A DNA stretch of 64,000 nucleotides, taken from positions 310,001 through 374,000 of the forward strand of contig WGNR01000020.1 in NCBI GenBank assembly GCA_016124445.1. The letters run 5' to 3'. Origin of the DNA: a bacterium (GTDB taxonomy: Bacteria; Planctomycetota; Planctomycetia; Pirellulales; Pirellulaceae). This document shows positions 44,519-53,420 of this stretch, in pieces (the stretch's first letter is position 1; each line of letters begins with the position of its first letter). The notes beneath the pieces were generated by a model. It had not been told where the DNA came from. It did not search any database and worked only from the letters and a program-made list of their open reading frames with translations. The position numbers and the translations under genes are program-made.

Positions 44519-45277
44519 CTACGGTTGGCGGAACGCGGCTTTGACTGAGTCGTCGAACATCACCACAATCCCCCAGACCCCAAAGATCAGTGCCACCACG
44601 CACGAAACACAGCCGGAAAGCGGAGTAATCGAAAGAATGAAGCCGGTCAGGACAATGCCGTAATTGCGGACTGCCATAGCCCGAATCATCGCGAAGATCG
44701 TGAAGAAGCTTAGCAGTGGAGGCAAGCCAAACATGACAAACAGAATGATGAACGCAATGATCTTAGCTTCCGGACTTTCTCCCTCAGCGGCTGCTTCTTG
44801 TACGCCTGATACGACTCCCATCAGGAATGGAATCATCACGAAGAACCCTAAAACCTGGCCGACGATCACTCCGATCGCCGGGCCCATCAATTGAGTTCGC
44901 GCCGAATCTCGAGAGGCTGGCCGAGCATAAGCTGATGACCCGCCATGAGGGGACGAATATGGGTTCTGCATCGGCGCCCCAAATGGATCAGGGCCGTCAG
45001 AAAATGGGTTTGGCTTCCTGGTGTCCTGTGCGGGCTTCAGGTCCAGATCATCCCACATCGATTCCTGTTTAGCCGGAGGCTGCGACGACGAGGGGGGATT
45101 GGGCGGGGCCGGCGCTCCCAGGCCGCCTGCTGAAGAGCCCAGCCCAGGCGAAGAGGTCGAGCCTGCCGGGATGACCTGAATTTCCTGGCATTGCGGGCAC
45201 TTGGTTTTCTTCCCTTCCGTTCCGTCGGGAACGCGAATCTGGCTGCGGCATTTCGTGCAGGAGAATAAGATCGACAT
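44519..45277 (-). CDS. Zinc-ribbon membrane protein (tandem paralogue 2)
   Basis: 252 residues. N-terminal ribbon FSCTKCRSQIRVPDGTEGKKTKCPQC, then a Pro/Gly/Ser-rich linker (SPGLGSSAGGLGAPAPPNPP) and about four membrane segments from residue 130. Paralogous with the genes at 43784 and 45345, sharing IRVPDG-EGK-TKCP. Starts MSILFSCTKC. Close spacing (33 bases to the next gene) suggests one transcript. Confidence 0.8.
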   Translation of the reverse strand: MSILFSCTKCRSQIRVPDGTEGKKTKCPQCQEIQVIPAGSTSSPGLGSSAGGLGAPAPPNPPSSSQPPAKQESMWDDLDLKPAQDTRKPNPFSDGPDPFGAPMQNPYSSPHGGSSAYARPASRDSARTQLMGPAIGVIVGQVLGFFVMIPFLMGVVSGVQEAAAEGESPEAKIIAFIILFVMFGLPPLLSFFTIFAMIRAMAVRNYGIVLTGFILSITPLSGCVSCVVALIFGVWGIVVMFDDSVKAAFRQP

Positions 45278-45344
45278 GAACGTATACCCAAACGATGCAA
45301 AGTGAATTCAAACTGGCCGTTAGTCTCGGAGTCCGAAAGCAGCT

Positions 45345-46031
45345 CTACTCAAATTGCCGCTGAACGCCACTATCCGAGAGAACCATCATTCCCCAAATGC
45401 TGACGGGAAGTGACAGGGGAAAACAACAGGAACAGGGCAGCAGCGTAATGATAAAGCCTGCCCAGGCTAATCCGTAATTCTTTAAGTCGCGAGCCTGCAT
45501 CAACCCGAAAGCGGCAAAACCCAACAATCCGATCGAGAAACCGATCGTAATCGCGTAGGTTGCCAACTGCACGACAAGATCCCCACCTCGGACACCTTCA
45601 GCGGTTACGTTGATGACGGTGATGACCAGGAAAATAACGTTACAGGCTATTCCTAAACCAGCCAGTATCAGGCCAATCAGGGCCGGCGTTTGGATCTTTT
45701 CAAGGGCTTCCATGCGGGATTGATTGATGGCCGCCTGGCTGGTTGACGTGCTGGGCGATGCATAAGGGTTGTTGCCTTCAGGACGATAGGTGTCCTGAAA
45801 AGTTTCGGTCGGCTGGGGGGGCGGTGGCGGCGAGGGCCGGTAAGGGTCGTCTTTCCGCGCCGGGCCAGGCCCGAACGGATCTTCGCCAGCATCTTTCAAT
45901 CGCAACTCATCCGATTCGGAGGGAACAGGCTGAATTGCGTTGCACTTTGGGCATTTGGTTCGCTTTCCCTCGGCTCCGTCCGGGACGCGAATTCGATGCT
46001 TGCAAACGGCGCAATCGAAGTCGATCGGCAT
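45345..46031 (-). CDS. Zinc-ribbon membrane protein (tandem paralogue 1)
   Basis: 228 residues from ATG 46031. Ribbon FDCAVCKHRIRVPDGAEGKRTKCPKC, a Pro-rich linker (SPPPPPQPTETFQD) and membrane segments from residue 112. It is first of the three paralogues. The start at 46049 (six residues longer) is less likely because the ribbon follows directly. Function unknown. Confidence 0.8.
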   Translation of the reverse strand: MPIDFDCAVCKHRIRVPDGAEGKRTKCPKCNAIQPVPSESDELRLKDAGEDPFGPGPARKDDPYRPSPPPPPQPTETFQDTYRPEGNNPYASPSTSTSQAAINQSRMEALEKIQTPALIGLILAGLGIACNVIFLVITVINVTAEGVRGGDLVVQLATYAITIGFSIGLLGFAAFGLMQARDLKNYGLAWAGFIITLLPCSCCFPLSLPVSIWGMMVLSDSGVQRQFE

Positions 46032-46231
46032 CTTGGATGACTTTCTCAACGCGGCGAAATGACAGAAAAGTAGGGTCTGAAACGACCGGTCACCAGTCTA
46101 TTCCAATTTTCATGGCTTCTCCAGCTTACGAATCCACTTTTCCGCCAATGGTGGGCACGCTGGCCGAATCAAGATAAAGTTAAGGATTGGGAGTTCTGGC
46201 AAACGATTACTTTTCAGGTAATAACGCAGGG

Positions 46232-48256
46232 ATGGATAACCTGAACATCGACGATGTTCTTGGCCCGATGGGGCTGATTGCTCGTCGACTGCAGCAATAC
46301 GAAGAGCGGCCACAACAAATGGCCATGGCTCAGGCCGTCGGCAAGGCGCTGGCCAAGAGTCGCCATCTGGTCGTCGAGGCCGGAACAGGCGTCGGCAAGA
46401 GCTTCGCTTACTTGGTGCCGTCCATCCTGTGGGCTTGCGGCCAACAAGGCAACGGCGAGAAATCTCGCCGGGTGGTGATCTCGACTCATACGATCAGCTT
46501 GCAGGAACAGTTGCTGGAAAAAGACATCCCGCTGATCAACGCCGCCGTGCCACTCGAATTCACGGCCGTTCTGGCCAAAGGCCGTGGTAACTACGTCAGC
46601 TTGCGCCGGCTTGGCTCGGCCGCTCTGCGAAGTGCCAGCTTGTTCGATAAAGACGAAGAGACTGTCCAACTTCGCAACTTGAAAGAGTGGTCGAAGAAAT
46701 CGACCGACGGTTCGCTCAGCGATCTCGACTTTCGCCCGGCGATCCGTGTCTGGGACGAAATCGCCAGCGATAGCGGCAATTGTCTGGGGCGCAAGTGCCC
46801 GAGCTACGACGATTGCTTCTACTACAAGGCTCGTCGGCGGATGCAGAACGCGCAGCTTTTGATCGTGAACCACGCGCTCTTCTTCAGCGACCTCGCCCTG
46901 CGGCGCAGCGGCGTCAGCCTGCTTCCTTCGTACGACGCCGTCATCTTCGACGAAGCGCACACGCTGGAAGGTGTCGCGGGCGATCACCTTGGCATGTCGG
47001 TCACGTCAACACAGATCGACTTTGCCCTGAACAAGCTGTTCAACGAGCGGACCCAGAAAGGTTTGCTGGTGCATCACGAGTGCCGTGATGCGATGAACCA
47101 AGTAGTGCATACCAGGTATCGAGCTCAGCAGTTTTTCGATGAACTCGATACCTGGCTTCAGGAAAACCCCGGCGGCAACGGCCGCGTGACGGTTCCGGAA
47201 CTGGTTCCCAACGTTCTTTCACCAGCGTTGGCCAAGCTGGCCTCGATGGTCAAGCAGGAAGGAGATCGGTTCGAGGAAGAGGGAACTCGGCAAGACTTTC
47301 ATTCGCTATCGGATCGCGTCTTCCTGATGGCCGACTCAATCGAATCGTGGCGGATGCAAAAGATGGAGCACACCGTCTATTGGGTCGAAAGCAGTCAGCA
47401 GCGCGGGCCATATCGCCGCGTGAAGTTGTTTGCGACGCCAATCGAAGTGGGGCCTGTGTTGCGGGAAGAGCTGTTTCAGAAGGTCGATAGCGTGATTCTA
47501 ACCAGCGCGACGTTATCATCATCCCCCAACGCTGGGTTCGACTTCTTCAAAGACCGCATCGGTATCACCCGTAACGACGAGGTAACGGCTGGCAGTCCGT
47601 TCGACTACAAGAACAACGTTAAGCTGGTCCTGGTCAAAGGGATGCCAGACCCGAACAACCGCCGTGATTACGACCAGGCCCTGGCTGAGATGGTCAAACG
47701 CTACGTCGAACAAACCCAGGGGCACGCGTTCGTGTTGTTTACCAGCTACGACATGCTCCGTAATTGTGCCTCCAGGGTTTCACGCTGGATGAGCCAAAGC
47801 GGCTACACCTTGTTTAGCCAGTCCGACGGCATGCCGCGCGGGCAGATGGTACAGAAGTTCAAGCAGACGCCTGGCTCGGTGCTGTTCGGGACCGATAGCT
47901 TCTGGCAAGGAGTCGACGTCCCCGGCGAAGCCCTGCAAAACGTGATCATCACGAAGCTCCCCTTCAGCGTGCCTGATCACCCACTACTGCAGGCTCGGCT
48001 GAATCAAATCAAAGAACGGGGCGGCCAGCCGTTTTCGGAATATCAATTGCCAGAGGCAATCATCAAGCTCCGTCAAGGCTTCGGCCGACTGATCCGCGGT
48101 CACGCTGACACTGGCATGGTGGTGATCCTCGATCCCAGGATTCAAACGAAGGGGTACGGCCGGGCATTTTTGAAGGCGCTGCCGGAGTGCCAGGTGGTGG
48201 AAGATAGCTTTGCGGGGGCGGGGTCGGCTCAGACGCCTTGGGATGATTTTATTTGA
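46232..48256 (+). CDS. dinG: DinG/XPD-family helicase
   Basis: 674 residues from ATG 46232. Walker A GTGVGKS (51-57), DEAH (240-243), C-terminal helicase motifs SATLSSSPN, GTDSFWQGVDVPGEAL and QGFGRLIRG. Of the four iron-sulfur cysteines, three are present: C184, C189, C195, with the 5- and 6-residue spacings of E. coli DinG (C194, C199, C205). The first (E. coli C120, in NYLC) is Ser123 here (KGRGNYVSLRRL). DinG unwinds DNA during repair of R-loops and replication conflicts. In-frame upstream ATG at 46187 is less likely. Confidence 0.85.
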   Translation: MDNLNIDDVLGPMGLIARRLQQYEERPQQMAMAQAVGKALAKSRHLVVEAGTGVGKSFAYLVPSILWACGQQGNGEKSRRVVISTHTISLQEQLLEKDIPLINAAVPLEFTAVLAKGRGNYVSLRRLGSAALRSASLFDKDEETVQLRNLKEWSKKSTDGSLSDLDFRPAIRVWDEIASDSGNCLGRKCPSYDDCFYYKARRRMQNAQLLIVNHALFFSDLALRRSGVSLLPSYDAVIFDEAHTLEGVAGDHLGMSVTSTQIDFALNKLFNERTQKGLLVHHECRDAMNQVVHTRYRAQQFFDELDTWLQENPGGNGRVTVPELVPNVLSPALAKLASMVKQEGDRFEEEGTRQDFHSLSDRVFLMADSIESWRMQKMEHTVYWVESSQQRGPYRRVKLFATPIEVGPVLREELFQKVDSVILTSATLSSSPNAGFDFFKDRIGITRNDEVTAGSPFDYKNNVKLVLVKGMPDPNNRRDYDQALAEMVKRYVEQTQGHAFVLFTSYDMLRNCASRVSRWMSQSGYTLFSQSDGMPRGQMVQKFKQTPGSVLFGTDSFWQGVDVPGEALQNVIITKLPFSVPDHPLLQARLNQIKERGGQPFSEYQLPEAIIKLRQGFGRLIRGHADTGMVVILDPRIQTKGYGRAFLKALPECQVVEDSFAGAGSAQTPWDDFI

Positions 48257-48262
48257 GGGGAA

Positions 48263-48661
48263 TCAACCTTCAAGATTTAAGATGCCCATTGCGCTGAGTA
48301 TCCCCACGATCCAACCTGTGACGGCCCCCAGAATGAAAATCGCGAATGACATGGTTATAAAGATATCAAAGCCATCAGCAAGGCAGTGTTTAAATTGTGT
48401 TGGCTTTCTGCGGATCCATTTACCGTAGACCCAAAGTCCCAAGGCAATCACCCGGATAATGGACGCAATCAGAAGCCATAGGACGATCACCCTCAAACTT
48501 CCGAACAAGATACTGAGAGGCAAACTGAATCCATATTTTTTCGCGTCAGCGGCAGCAGGACAGAAAACTGCCACTGATAGTCCGACAGCCATTATGACTA
48601 GCAATAGGTCGTGCCGGCCTGAGCGGCGTAGGTGCTTCCTTCTCCTGTCCTTTGATTCCAT
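48263..48661 (-). CDS. Small membrane hypothetical protein
   Basis: 132 residues. Basic N-terminus (ESKDRRRKHLRRSGRH) and three hydrophobic segments (LLLVIMAVGLSVAVFC, SILFGSLRVIVLWLLIASIIRVIALGLWVYG, ITMSFAIFILGAVTGWIVGILSAMGIL). Stop is 7 bases from the convergent dinG stop. Function unknown. 258 bases upstream to hisF hold nothing I can name. Confidence 0.65.
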   Translation of the reverse strand: MESKDRRRKHLRRSGRHDLLLVIMAVGLSVAVFCPAAADAKKYGFSLPLSILFGSLRVIVLWLLIASIIRVIALGLWVYGKWIRRKPTQFKHCLADGFDIFITMSFAIFILGAVTGWIVGILSAMGILNLEG

Positions 48662-48919
48662 TTGGCGATAACTCTAGTGCGGCTTGTTCTGAAATGCTGC
48701 CTGTTAGTTTCGATCGATCCTACCGCGGTTCTCCTCCTCACAGGTAGTTTTTGCGAAAGTTCTCACGGTCGATTTGCGTGCCGCTTCCTTGCCATACCAA
48801 GGCGGGGGTCAGTTGACCCTGGCGGTTGTCCGGCTTACAGTTAGTTTTCCACTCTACGGGCCCTTTTCTGGGTTCGAGGTCTACCTTGCAACCCTTTCTG
48901 AAAGCTGCGGTTAGCGTCA

Positions 48920-49687
48920 ATGTTAGCCAGCCGTGTGATTCCTTGCTTGGATGTCGATCAGGGACGCGTTGTGAAGGGAACGAACTTCGTTCAACTTCGC
49001 GACGCAGGCGACCCGGTCGAGGTTGCTGCGCGCTACGAGCGCGAAGGGGCCGACGAACTCGTATTTCTCGACATTACTGCCAGTCACGAGCAGCGTGACA
49101 TCATCATCGATGTGGTCAGCCGGACCGCCGAGGTAATCTTCATGCCGCTGACCGTGGGCGGGGGCATTCGGACGATGGAAGACATTCGCTCGCTGCTAAA
49201 TGCTGGGGCTGACAAGGTTTCGATCAATTCGGCGGCCTGCAAAGATCCCGAGTTTGTTCGCCAGGCAGCCAAGCGATTCGGCAGTCAGTGCATTGTGGTG
49301 AATATCGATCCCAAGCGGATTCAGAAGGATGGTCAGGAAGTGTGGGAAGTCCACATCCACGGCGGCCGGACGCCGACTGGCCTGGAAGCGGTTAGTTGGG
49401 CCCAGCAGGTCGAAGAGTTGGGAGCCGGCGAAATCGTGCTGACCAGCATGGATCGGGACGGTACCAAGGATGGGTATGATCTGGAGGTTACTCGGGCCGT
49501 TAGCGAGGCGGTGACGATCCCGGTAGTGGCCAGCGGCGGGGCGGGCAGCCCGGAGCATTTGGCCGATGCGATCGAAAAGGGGAAGGCGGATGCCGCTTTA
49601 GCGGCCAGTATTTTTCACTTTGGCCAGTATACGATCCAAGAAACTAAAGAGCTGATGCGGGACCGAGGAATTTGCGTTCGGCTTTGA
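48920..49687 (+). CDS. hisF: Imidazole glycerol phosphate synthase cyclase subunit HisF
   Basis: 255 residues, complete TIM barrel. Catalytic Asp11 in [12 protein letters not shown] and Asp130 in VVNID are both present, plus [10 protein letters not shown] and [10 protein letters not shown]. HisF converts PRFAR and ammonia (from HisH) to IGP and AICAR in histidine biosynthesis. It is not accompanied by hisA, hisH or hisI here. It is 67 bases upstream of the PilT-like gene and may be read into it, but no operon logic is apparent. Confidence 0.95.
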   Translation: MLASRVIPCLDVDQGRVVKGTNFVQLRDAGDPVEVAARYEREGADELVFLDITASHEQRDIIIDVVSRTAEVIFMPLTVGGGIRTMEDIRSLLNAGADKVSINSAACKDPEFVRQAAKRFGSQCIVVNIDPKRIQKDGQEVWEVHIHGGRTPTGLEAVSWAQQVEELGAGEIVLTSMDRDGTKDGYDLEVTRAVSEAVTIPVVASGGAGSPEHLADAIEKGKADAALAASIFHFGQYTIQETKELMRDRGICVRL

Positions 49688-49754
49688 TTCCGAGCCGGAA
49701 GTCAATCAAAATAGAGGGTCAGCCCTACAGACCAGGAACCAAGGGAACAGAGCT

Positions 49755-50903
49755 ATGGCCGAAATTGATGCAGCGATTGCCGAGAAGTATCTCAAGAAAG
49801 ACGTCGAGTACGAAGTCGACAAAATCTTCCGCGCTCTGGTCAAGCTGGAAGGTTCCGACTTGCACATGAAAGTGGGCCGACCACCAATCGTACGGGTGCA
49901 TGGTACGCTGAGGAACTTGAATCGCGGCCCGATCGAGGCCGAAGAAATGCTGCGGCTACTCTGGCCGTTGATGGACGAACGCAATCAAAGGATTTTTCAA
50001 GAAAACGGCGGGGCTGACTTTGCCCACGTCGTCGATGTCGACGGCGAGAAGTGGCGTTTCCGTGTGAACATGTTCACCCAGCTTGGCAACATCGGGCTGG
50101 TTGCACGTCGTATTAACAACTGGATTCCGAACTTCGAGGGTCTGAATCTCCCGCCGGTGATGGAAAGCTTGTGCAAGTTCGACCAGGGAATGGTTTTGCT
50201 GGCCGGGGTGACGGGTTCCGGAAAAAGCACGACGATCGCGTCGATGCTTAACTGGATCAACCGGAACTATTCCAAGCACATTCTGACGCTGGAAGACCCA
50301 ATCGAATTCGTTTACACCGAAGACAAGTGTCTGATCAATCAGCGCGAGATCGGCCAGGACGTGAAGGACTTCGAAATCGCGATGGGGCACGCCGTGCGAG
50401 AAGACCCCGACATCATCCTCATCGGTGAAATGCGTGATCAGGAAACGTTCCTCACGGCCATTCACGCCGCGGAAACGGGGCACTTGGTGTTTGGAACGAT
50501 CCACGCTTCCAGCTCCTCTAGCACCATCGGCCGTATTCTCGACTTGTTCCCCGAAGAAATGCATGGCTCGATTCGTAGTGCCATCGCGTTCAACATGAAG
50601 GGGATCGTTGCCCAAAAGTTGCTCAAGTCGATCAAGCCAGGCGTCGGCCGTGTGCCGACGGTCGAGATCATGACGATGAATCCAACGGTCCAGAAGCTGA
50701 TTCTGGATGGCAGCGATAGCAAGCTGCCCGACGCGATTCGAATCGGTAAAGACGATGGCATGCAAGACTTCACGATGAGCCTCAAGTCGCTGATTGACAA
50801 AGAACTGATCGACCGCGAAACGGCCTTTGCGGTGGCACCGAATGTCGAAGCGCTGAAGATGGCTCTCAAAGGCATCAATGTGGCACAACCTGGGATGGTT
50901 TAA
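49755..50903 (+). CDS. PilT-family secretion/pilus ATPase
   Basis: 382 residues. Intact Walker A GVTGSGKSTT (151-160, Lys157), Asp box LEDPIEF, Walker B DIILIGEMRD (219-228), and His box GHLVFGTIHASS (His243, His250). The N-terminal half with SDLHMKVGRPPIVRVHG is the PilT/PilU-type domain. Such ATPases power pilus retraction or similar disassembly. The usual PilT C-terminal AIR motif region reads AIRIGKDDGMQDF. Its stop overlaps the next start (TAATG), coupling translation to the GspE-like protein. No pilB, pilC or pilin gene is next to it. Confidence 0.9.
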   Translation: MAEIDAAIAEKYLKKDVEYEVDKIFRALVKLEGSDLHMKVGRPPIVRVHGTLRNLNRGPIEAEEMLRLLWPLMDERNQRIFQENGGADFAHVVDVDGEKWRFRVNMFTQLGNIGLVARRINNWIPNFEGLNLPPVMESLCKFDQGMVLLAGVTGSGKSTTIASMLNWINRNYSKHILTLEDPIEFVYTEDKCLINQREIGQDVKDFEIAMGHAVREDPDIILIGEMRDQETFLTAIHAAETGHLVFGTIHASSSSSTIGRILDLFPEEMHGSIRSAIAFNMKGIVAQKLLKSIKPGVGRVPTVEIMTMNPTVQKLILDGSDSKLPDAIRIGKDDGMQDFTMSLKSLIDKELIDRETAFAVAPNVEALKMALKGINVAQPGMV

Positions 50904-52702
50904 TGCGAAGATTCGCTTTGTTGGCGGTTTGCCTCTTTCTGGTATTTGTAGGCTTCAGTTGGCTCGGTTTCGACTCGCACGTGTTTGCGCAAGCGGTAGG
51001 CTCTGCTGGTGGTGCGACAGACTCGGTGGCAACCAATCCCACGAAGTACAAGTGGACTGAGTTCGAGTATGGCTACGTCAACCCGATCAAATGGTTTGCC
51101 GTATTGCTGCTGCTGTTCTTGTGGGTCTTCACCACCGATTGGGTTGGCCAGGATTGTCCTGATCGCAAGTTACCGCGAAAAGCTTGGGTTCTGCCCAACG
51201 TGTTTATCTTCGGCCTGACCTTTTGGCTGTTGTGCGCGGCGATCCCGTTCTTTCTGGGCTATATTCTGGCGATTGCTGCTTGGGCCGTTCCGTTGTTCAT
51301 GTATATCAAGACACGCAATGCGCTGGTTGATCCGCACGAGCGCGTCATGACCAAAGACCATATCCGCTACGTCATCGGGGGAATGTCTGGTGGCAAGATG
51401 AAGCGGGAAGTGAAAGAGGCTTGGGATGAAGGACCCAAGATGGAAATCAAGCCTCTGGGCGCAGACGATACCAAGAATACGGAAAACCTCTATACGGCCC
51501 GTAAATTGCCCGACGCTTATGTCTGGGTGAAAGAACTAATCGCCGAATTGATCACACGGCGTGCTACCCGTGTGATGATGGACTACACCAAAGAGACCGT
51601 GGCGATGCGGTACCTGATCGACGGCGTCTGGCTGGCAGGCGAGAACCGCGATCGAGAATCGAGCGATCAGATGCTGGCTGTTTTGAAACTGCTATGCAAT
51701 CTGAATCCCAGCGAACGCCGTGCGCGGCAGTCTGGCGAGTTCTTCGTCAAATACGACGGAAAGAAGTTCAACTGTGCCGTTACCTCGCAGGGAACGCAGA
51801 CTGGTGAACGTGTTCTATTTAATGTGCCGGTTGCCAGCTCCAAGCTTGAGACCTTGGAAGAACTTGGCATGCGCGAGGGGATGATTCAGGACGTGAAAGG
51901 CCTGATGGGTGGGCACGACGGCCTGTTCGTTTTTGCCGCTCGTCCGGAAGGTGGGCTTACCACTTTGGTCTCGGTTGGGCTCTCAGCGACCGATCGCCTG
52001 ATGCGTGACTTCGCTGGTATCGAGGCGAAAGAAGCTCGCGAACCTGAAGTCATGAACATCTCGCTGCGGTACTACGATACGACTGCCGGCGAGAAGCCAG
52101 AGGACGTACTTACATCGGTTCTGCGCAATCAGCCTGATGCCGTGATGGTTCGTCGGATCGACAATCCGGCCGTGTTCAATATCGTGCTCGAGCAAGCCAA
52201 CGCCACGCGGATTTGTTTTACCAGTGTGAACGCTAAGGAAGACTGCGCCGAAGCAGTGTTGCGGCTGCTGTCGCTCAAAGTACCGGCGGATCAGTACGCC
52301 AAGGCGCTGCGGGGCGTGCTTTACACCCGGCTTTGTCGCCGGTTGTGCAAAGGTTGCCGCGAGGAATTCATGCCCAGCGCCGCGCTGCTCAAACGGTTGG
52401 GTATTCCGCCAGACAAGGTCGAGAAGCTTTACAAGACGCCAACTCCTCCGGGACCGGATGAGCCGCCAAAACCACCTTGCGAGCATTGCGGAGGCATTGG
52501 CTATTACGGGCGAATCGGGATCTTCGAACTGATGACCGTCGATGATGGCATCCGCCGGGCGATTACGAAGACACCCAAGCTGGAAGCAATTCGCGCCGCG
52601 TCGAAACAAGCCGGAAACAAGACCCTGCAGGAAGAAGCCATTCGCCTGGTAGCGACCGGGGTGACTTCTCTGGAAGAAGTCAGTCGAGTTCTCAAGGAGT
52701 AG
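50903..52702 (+). CDS. Membrane-anchored GspE-like protein with degenerate ATPase motifs
   Basis: 599 residues. N-terminal signal/anchor (3-22) and three hydrophobic segments (about 62-80, 97-120, 120-136), then a GspE/PilB-like domain from about 200. The Walker A region reads ARPEGGLTT (346-354) where GPTGSGKTT is expected, so Lys is Leu352; Walker B reads VMVRRID with Glu lost; the His box reads TRICFTSVNAK. The zinc-binding tail CKGC (482-485) and CEHCGG (526-531) is intact, as is YYGRIGIFELM. It is probably a non-catalytic partner of the preceding PilT-like ATPase. Confidence 0.85.
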   Translation: MRRFALLAVCLFLVFVGFSWLGFDSHVFAQAVGSAGGATDSVATNPTKYKWTEFEYGYVNPIKWFAVLLLLFLWVFTTDWVGQDCPDRKLPRKAWVLPNVFIFGLTFWLLCAAIPFFLGYILAIAAWAVPLFMYIKTRNALVDPHERVMTKDHIRYVIGGMSGGKMKREVKEAWDEGPKMEIKPLGADDTKNTENLYTARKLPDAYVWVKELIAELITRRATRVMMDYTKETVAMRYLIDGVWLAGENRDRESSDQMLAVLKLLCNLNPSERRARQSGEFFVKYDGKKFNCAVTSQGTQTGERVLFNVPVASSKLETLEELGMREGMIQDVKGLMGGHDGLFVFAARPEGGLTTLVSVGLSATDRLMRDFAGIEAKEAREPEVMNISLRYYDTTAGEKPEDVLTSVLRNQPDAVMVRRIDNPAVFNIVLEQANATRICFTSVNAKEDCAEAVLRLLSLKVPADQYAKALRGVLYTRLCRRLCKGCREEFMPSAALLKRLGIPPDKVEKLYKTPTPPGPDEPPKPPCEHCGGIGYYGRIGIFELMTVDDGIRRAITKTPKLEAIRAASKQAGNKTLQEEAIRLVATGVTSLEEVSRVLKE

Positions 52703-52730
52703 TGCATCGCCCCGATGAGTCGCGGCGAAC

Positions 52731-53363
52731 ATGTCGATCGACTCTGCGTTTATCAGCGTCCCGAATCCCTTAGATTTCCTCATTGGACCAGAAACTGTCA
52801 TGTACTTCTTCGTCTTCGTCGTGCTGCTTCCACTGATCATCTTTGCGGTGGCGTGGAGCCAATGTTTCTGGACGAACTTCATAAATTGCATGCTGGTTTT
52901 GGTCTCTAGCGTCATCGCGTTCGACTACGCCCAGCCACTAGCCAATATGGTCAATGAGAAAACGCCTGAGTGGGCCGGTTACACCGAGTTTCTCATCATG
53001 TGGGTGATTTTCTGGATCGTGTTTGGCGTCTCGAAAGCGACCACCAACTACCTGTCGAAGTTCCCGGTTCGGTTTGGCAAGGATCTGGATAAGATCATGG
53101 ATCCGATCGGTTGTCTCGCGCTGGCTGGGGTTCTTTACGGGTGGATTTGCTTTTCGTTGTTCGCATCGCCGGTTGGCGACCCTACTTTCGTTCAGATGAT
53201 GAAACAAGGTATCCCCGGAATGGTGGGACAGGCCTACGGAATGCTTGCCGTGGAAGTTCCCTCGCGATTGGGCATGGGTGGAGGCACGTTCGATACCGTC
53301 AAATACGCTCAGACTCGTTTGCAGCGTGCCCTCGATGAGGAGAACAACGGCAAAGGCAACTAG
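52731..53363 (+). CDS. CvpA-like membrane protein
   Basis: 210 residues, starting MSIDSAFISVPNPLDFLIG. About four hydrophobic segments (YFFVFVVLLPLIIFAVAW, NFINCMLVLVSSVIAF, FLIMWVIFWIVFGVSKA, LALAGVLYGWICFSLF) in an arrangement like CvpA family proteins, then a polar tail. It is 28 bases after the GspE-like gene on the same strand and may belong to its module. Function unknown. Confidence 0.65.
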   Translation: MSIDSAFISVPNPLDFLIGPETVMYFFVFVVLLPLIIFAVAWSQCFWTNFINCMLVLVSSVIAFDYAQPLANMVNEKTPEWAGYTEFLIMWVIFWIVFGVSKATTNYLSKFPVRFGKDLDKIMDPIGCLALAGVLYGWICFSLFASPVGDPTFVQMMKQGIPGMVGQAYGMLAVEVPSRLGMGGGTFDTVKYAQTRLQRALDEENNGKGN

Positions 53364-53420
53364 TTGTGCCGCTATTTTGTTTCCTTCTGATCCAATCTCT
53401 GTCCTACTACGACGTCGCCA

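Noticed and set aside
49956-50888. 310-residue minus-strand frame opposite the PilT-like gene
   Set aside because: Antisense shadow of a gene with all ATPase motifs.
51983-52915. 310-residue minus-strand frame opposite the GspE-like gene
   Set aside because: Antisense shadow, bridging two genes; no motif or start site.
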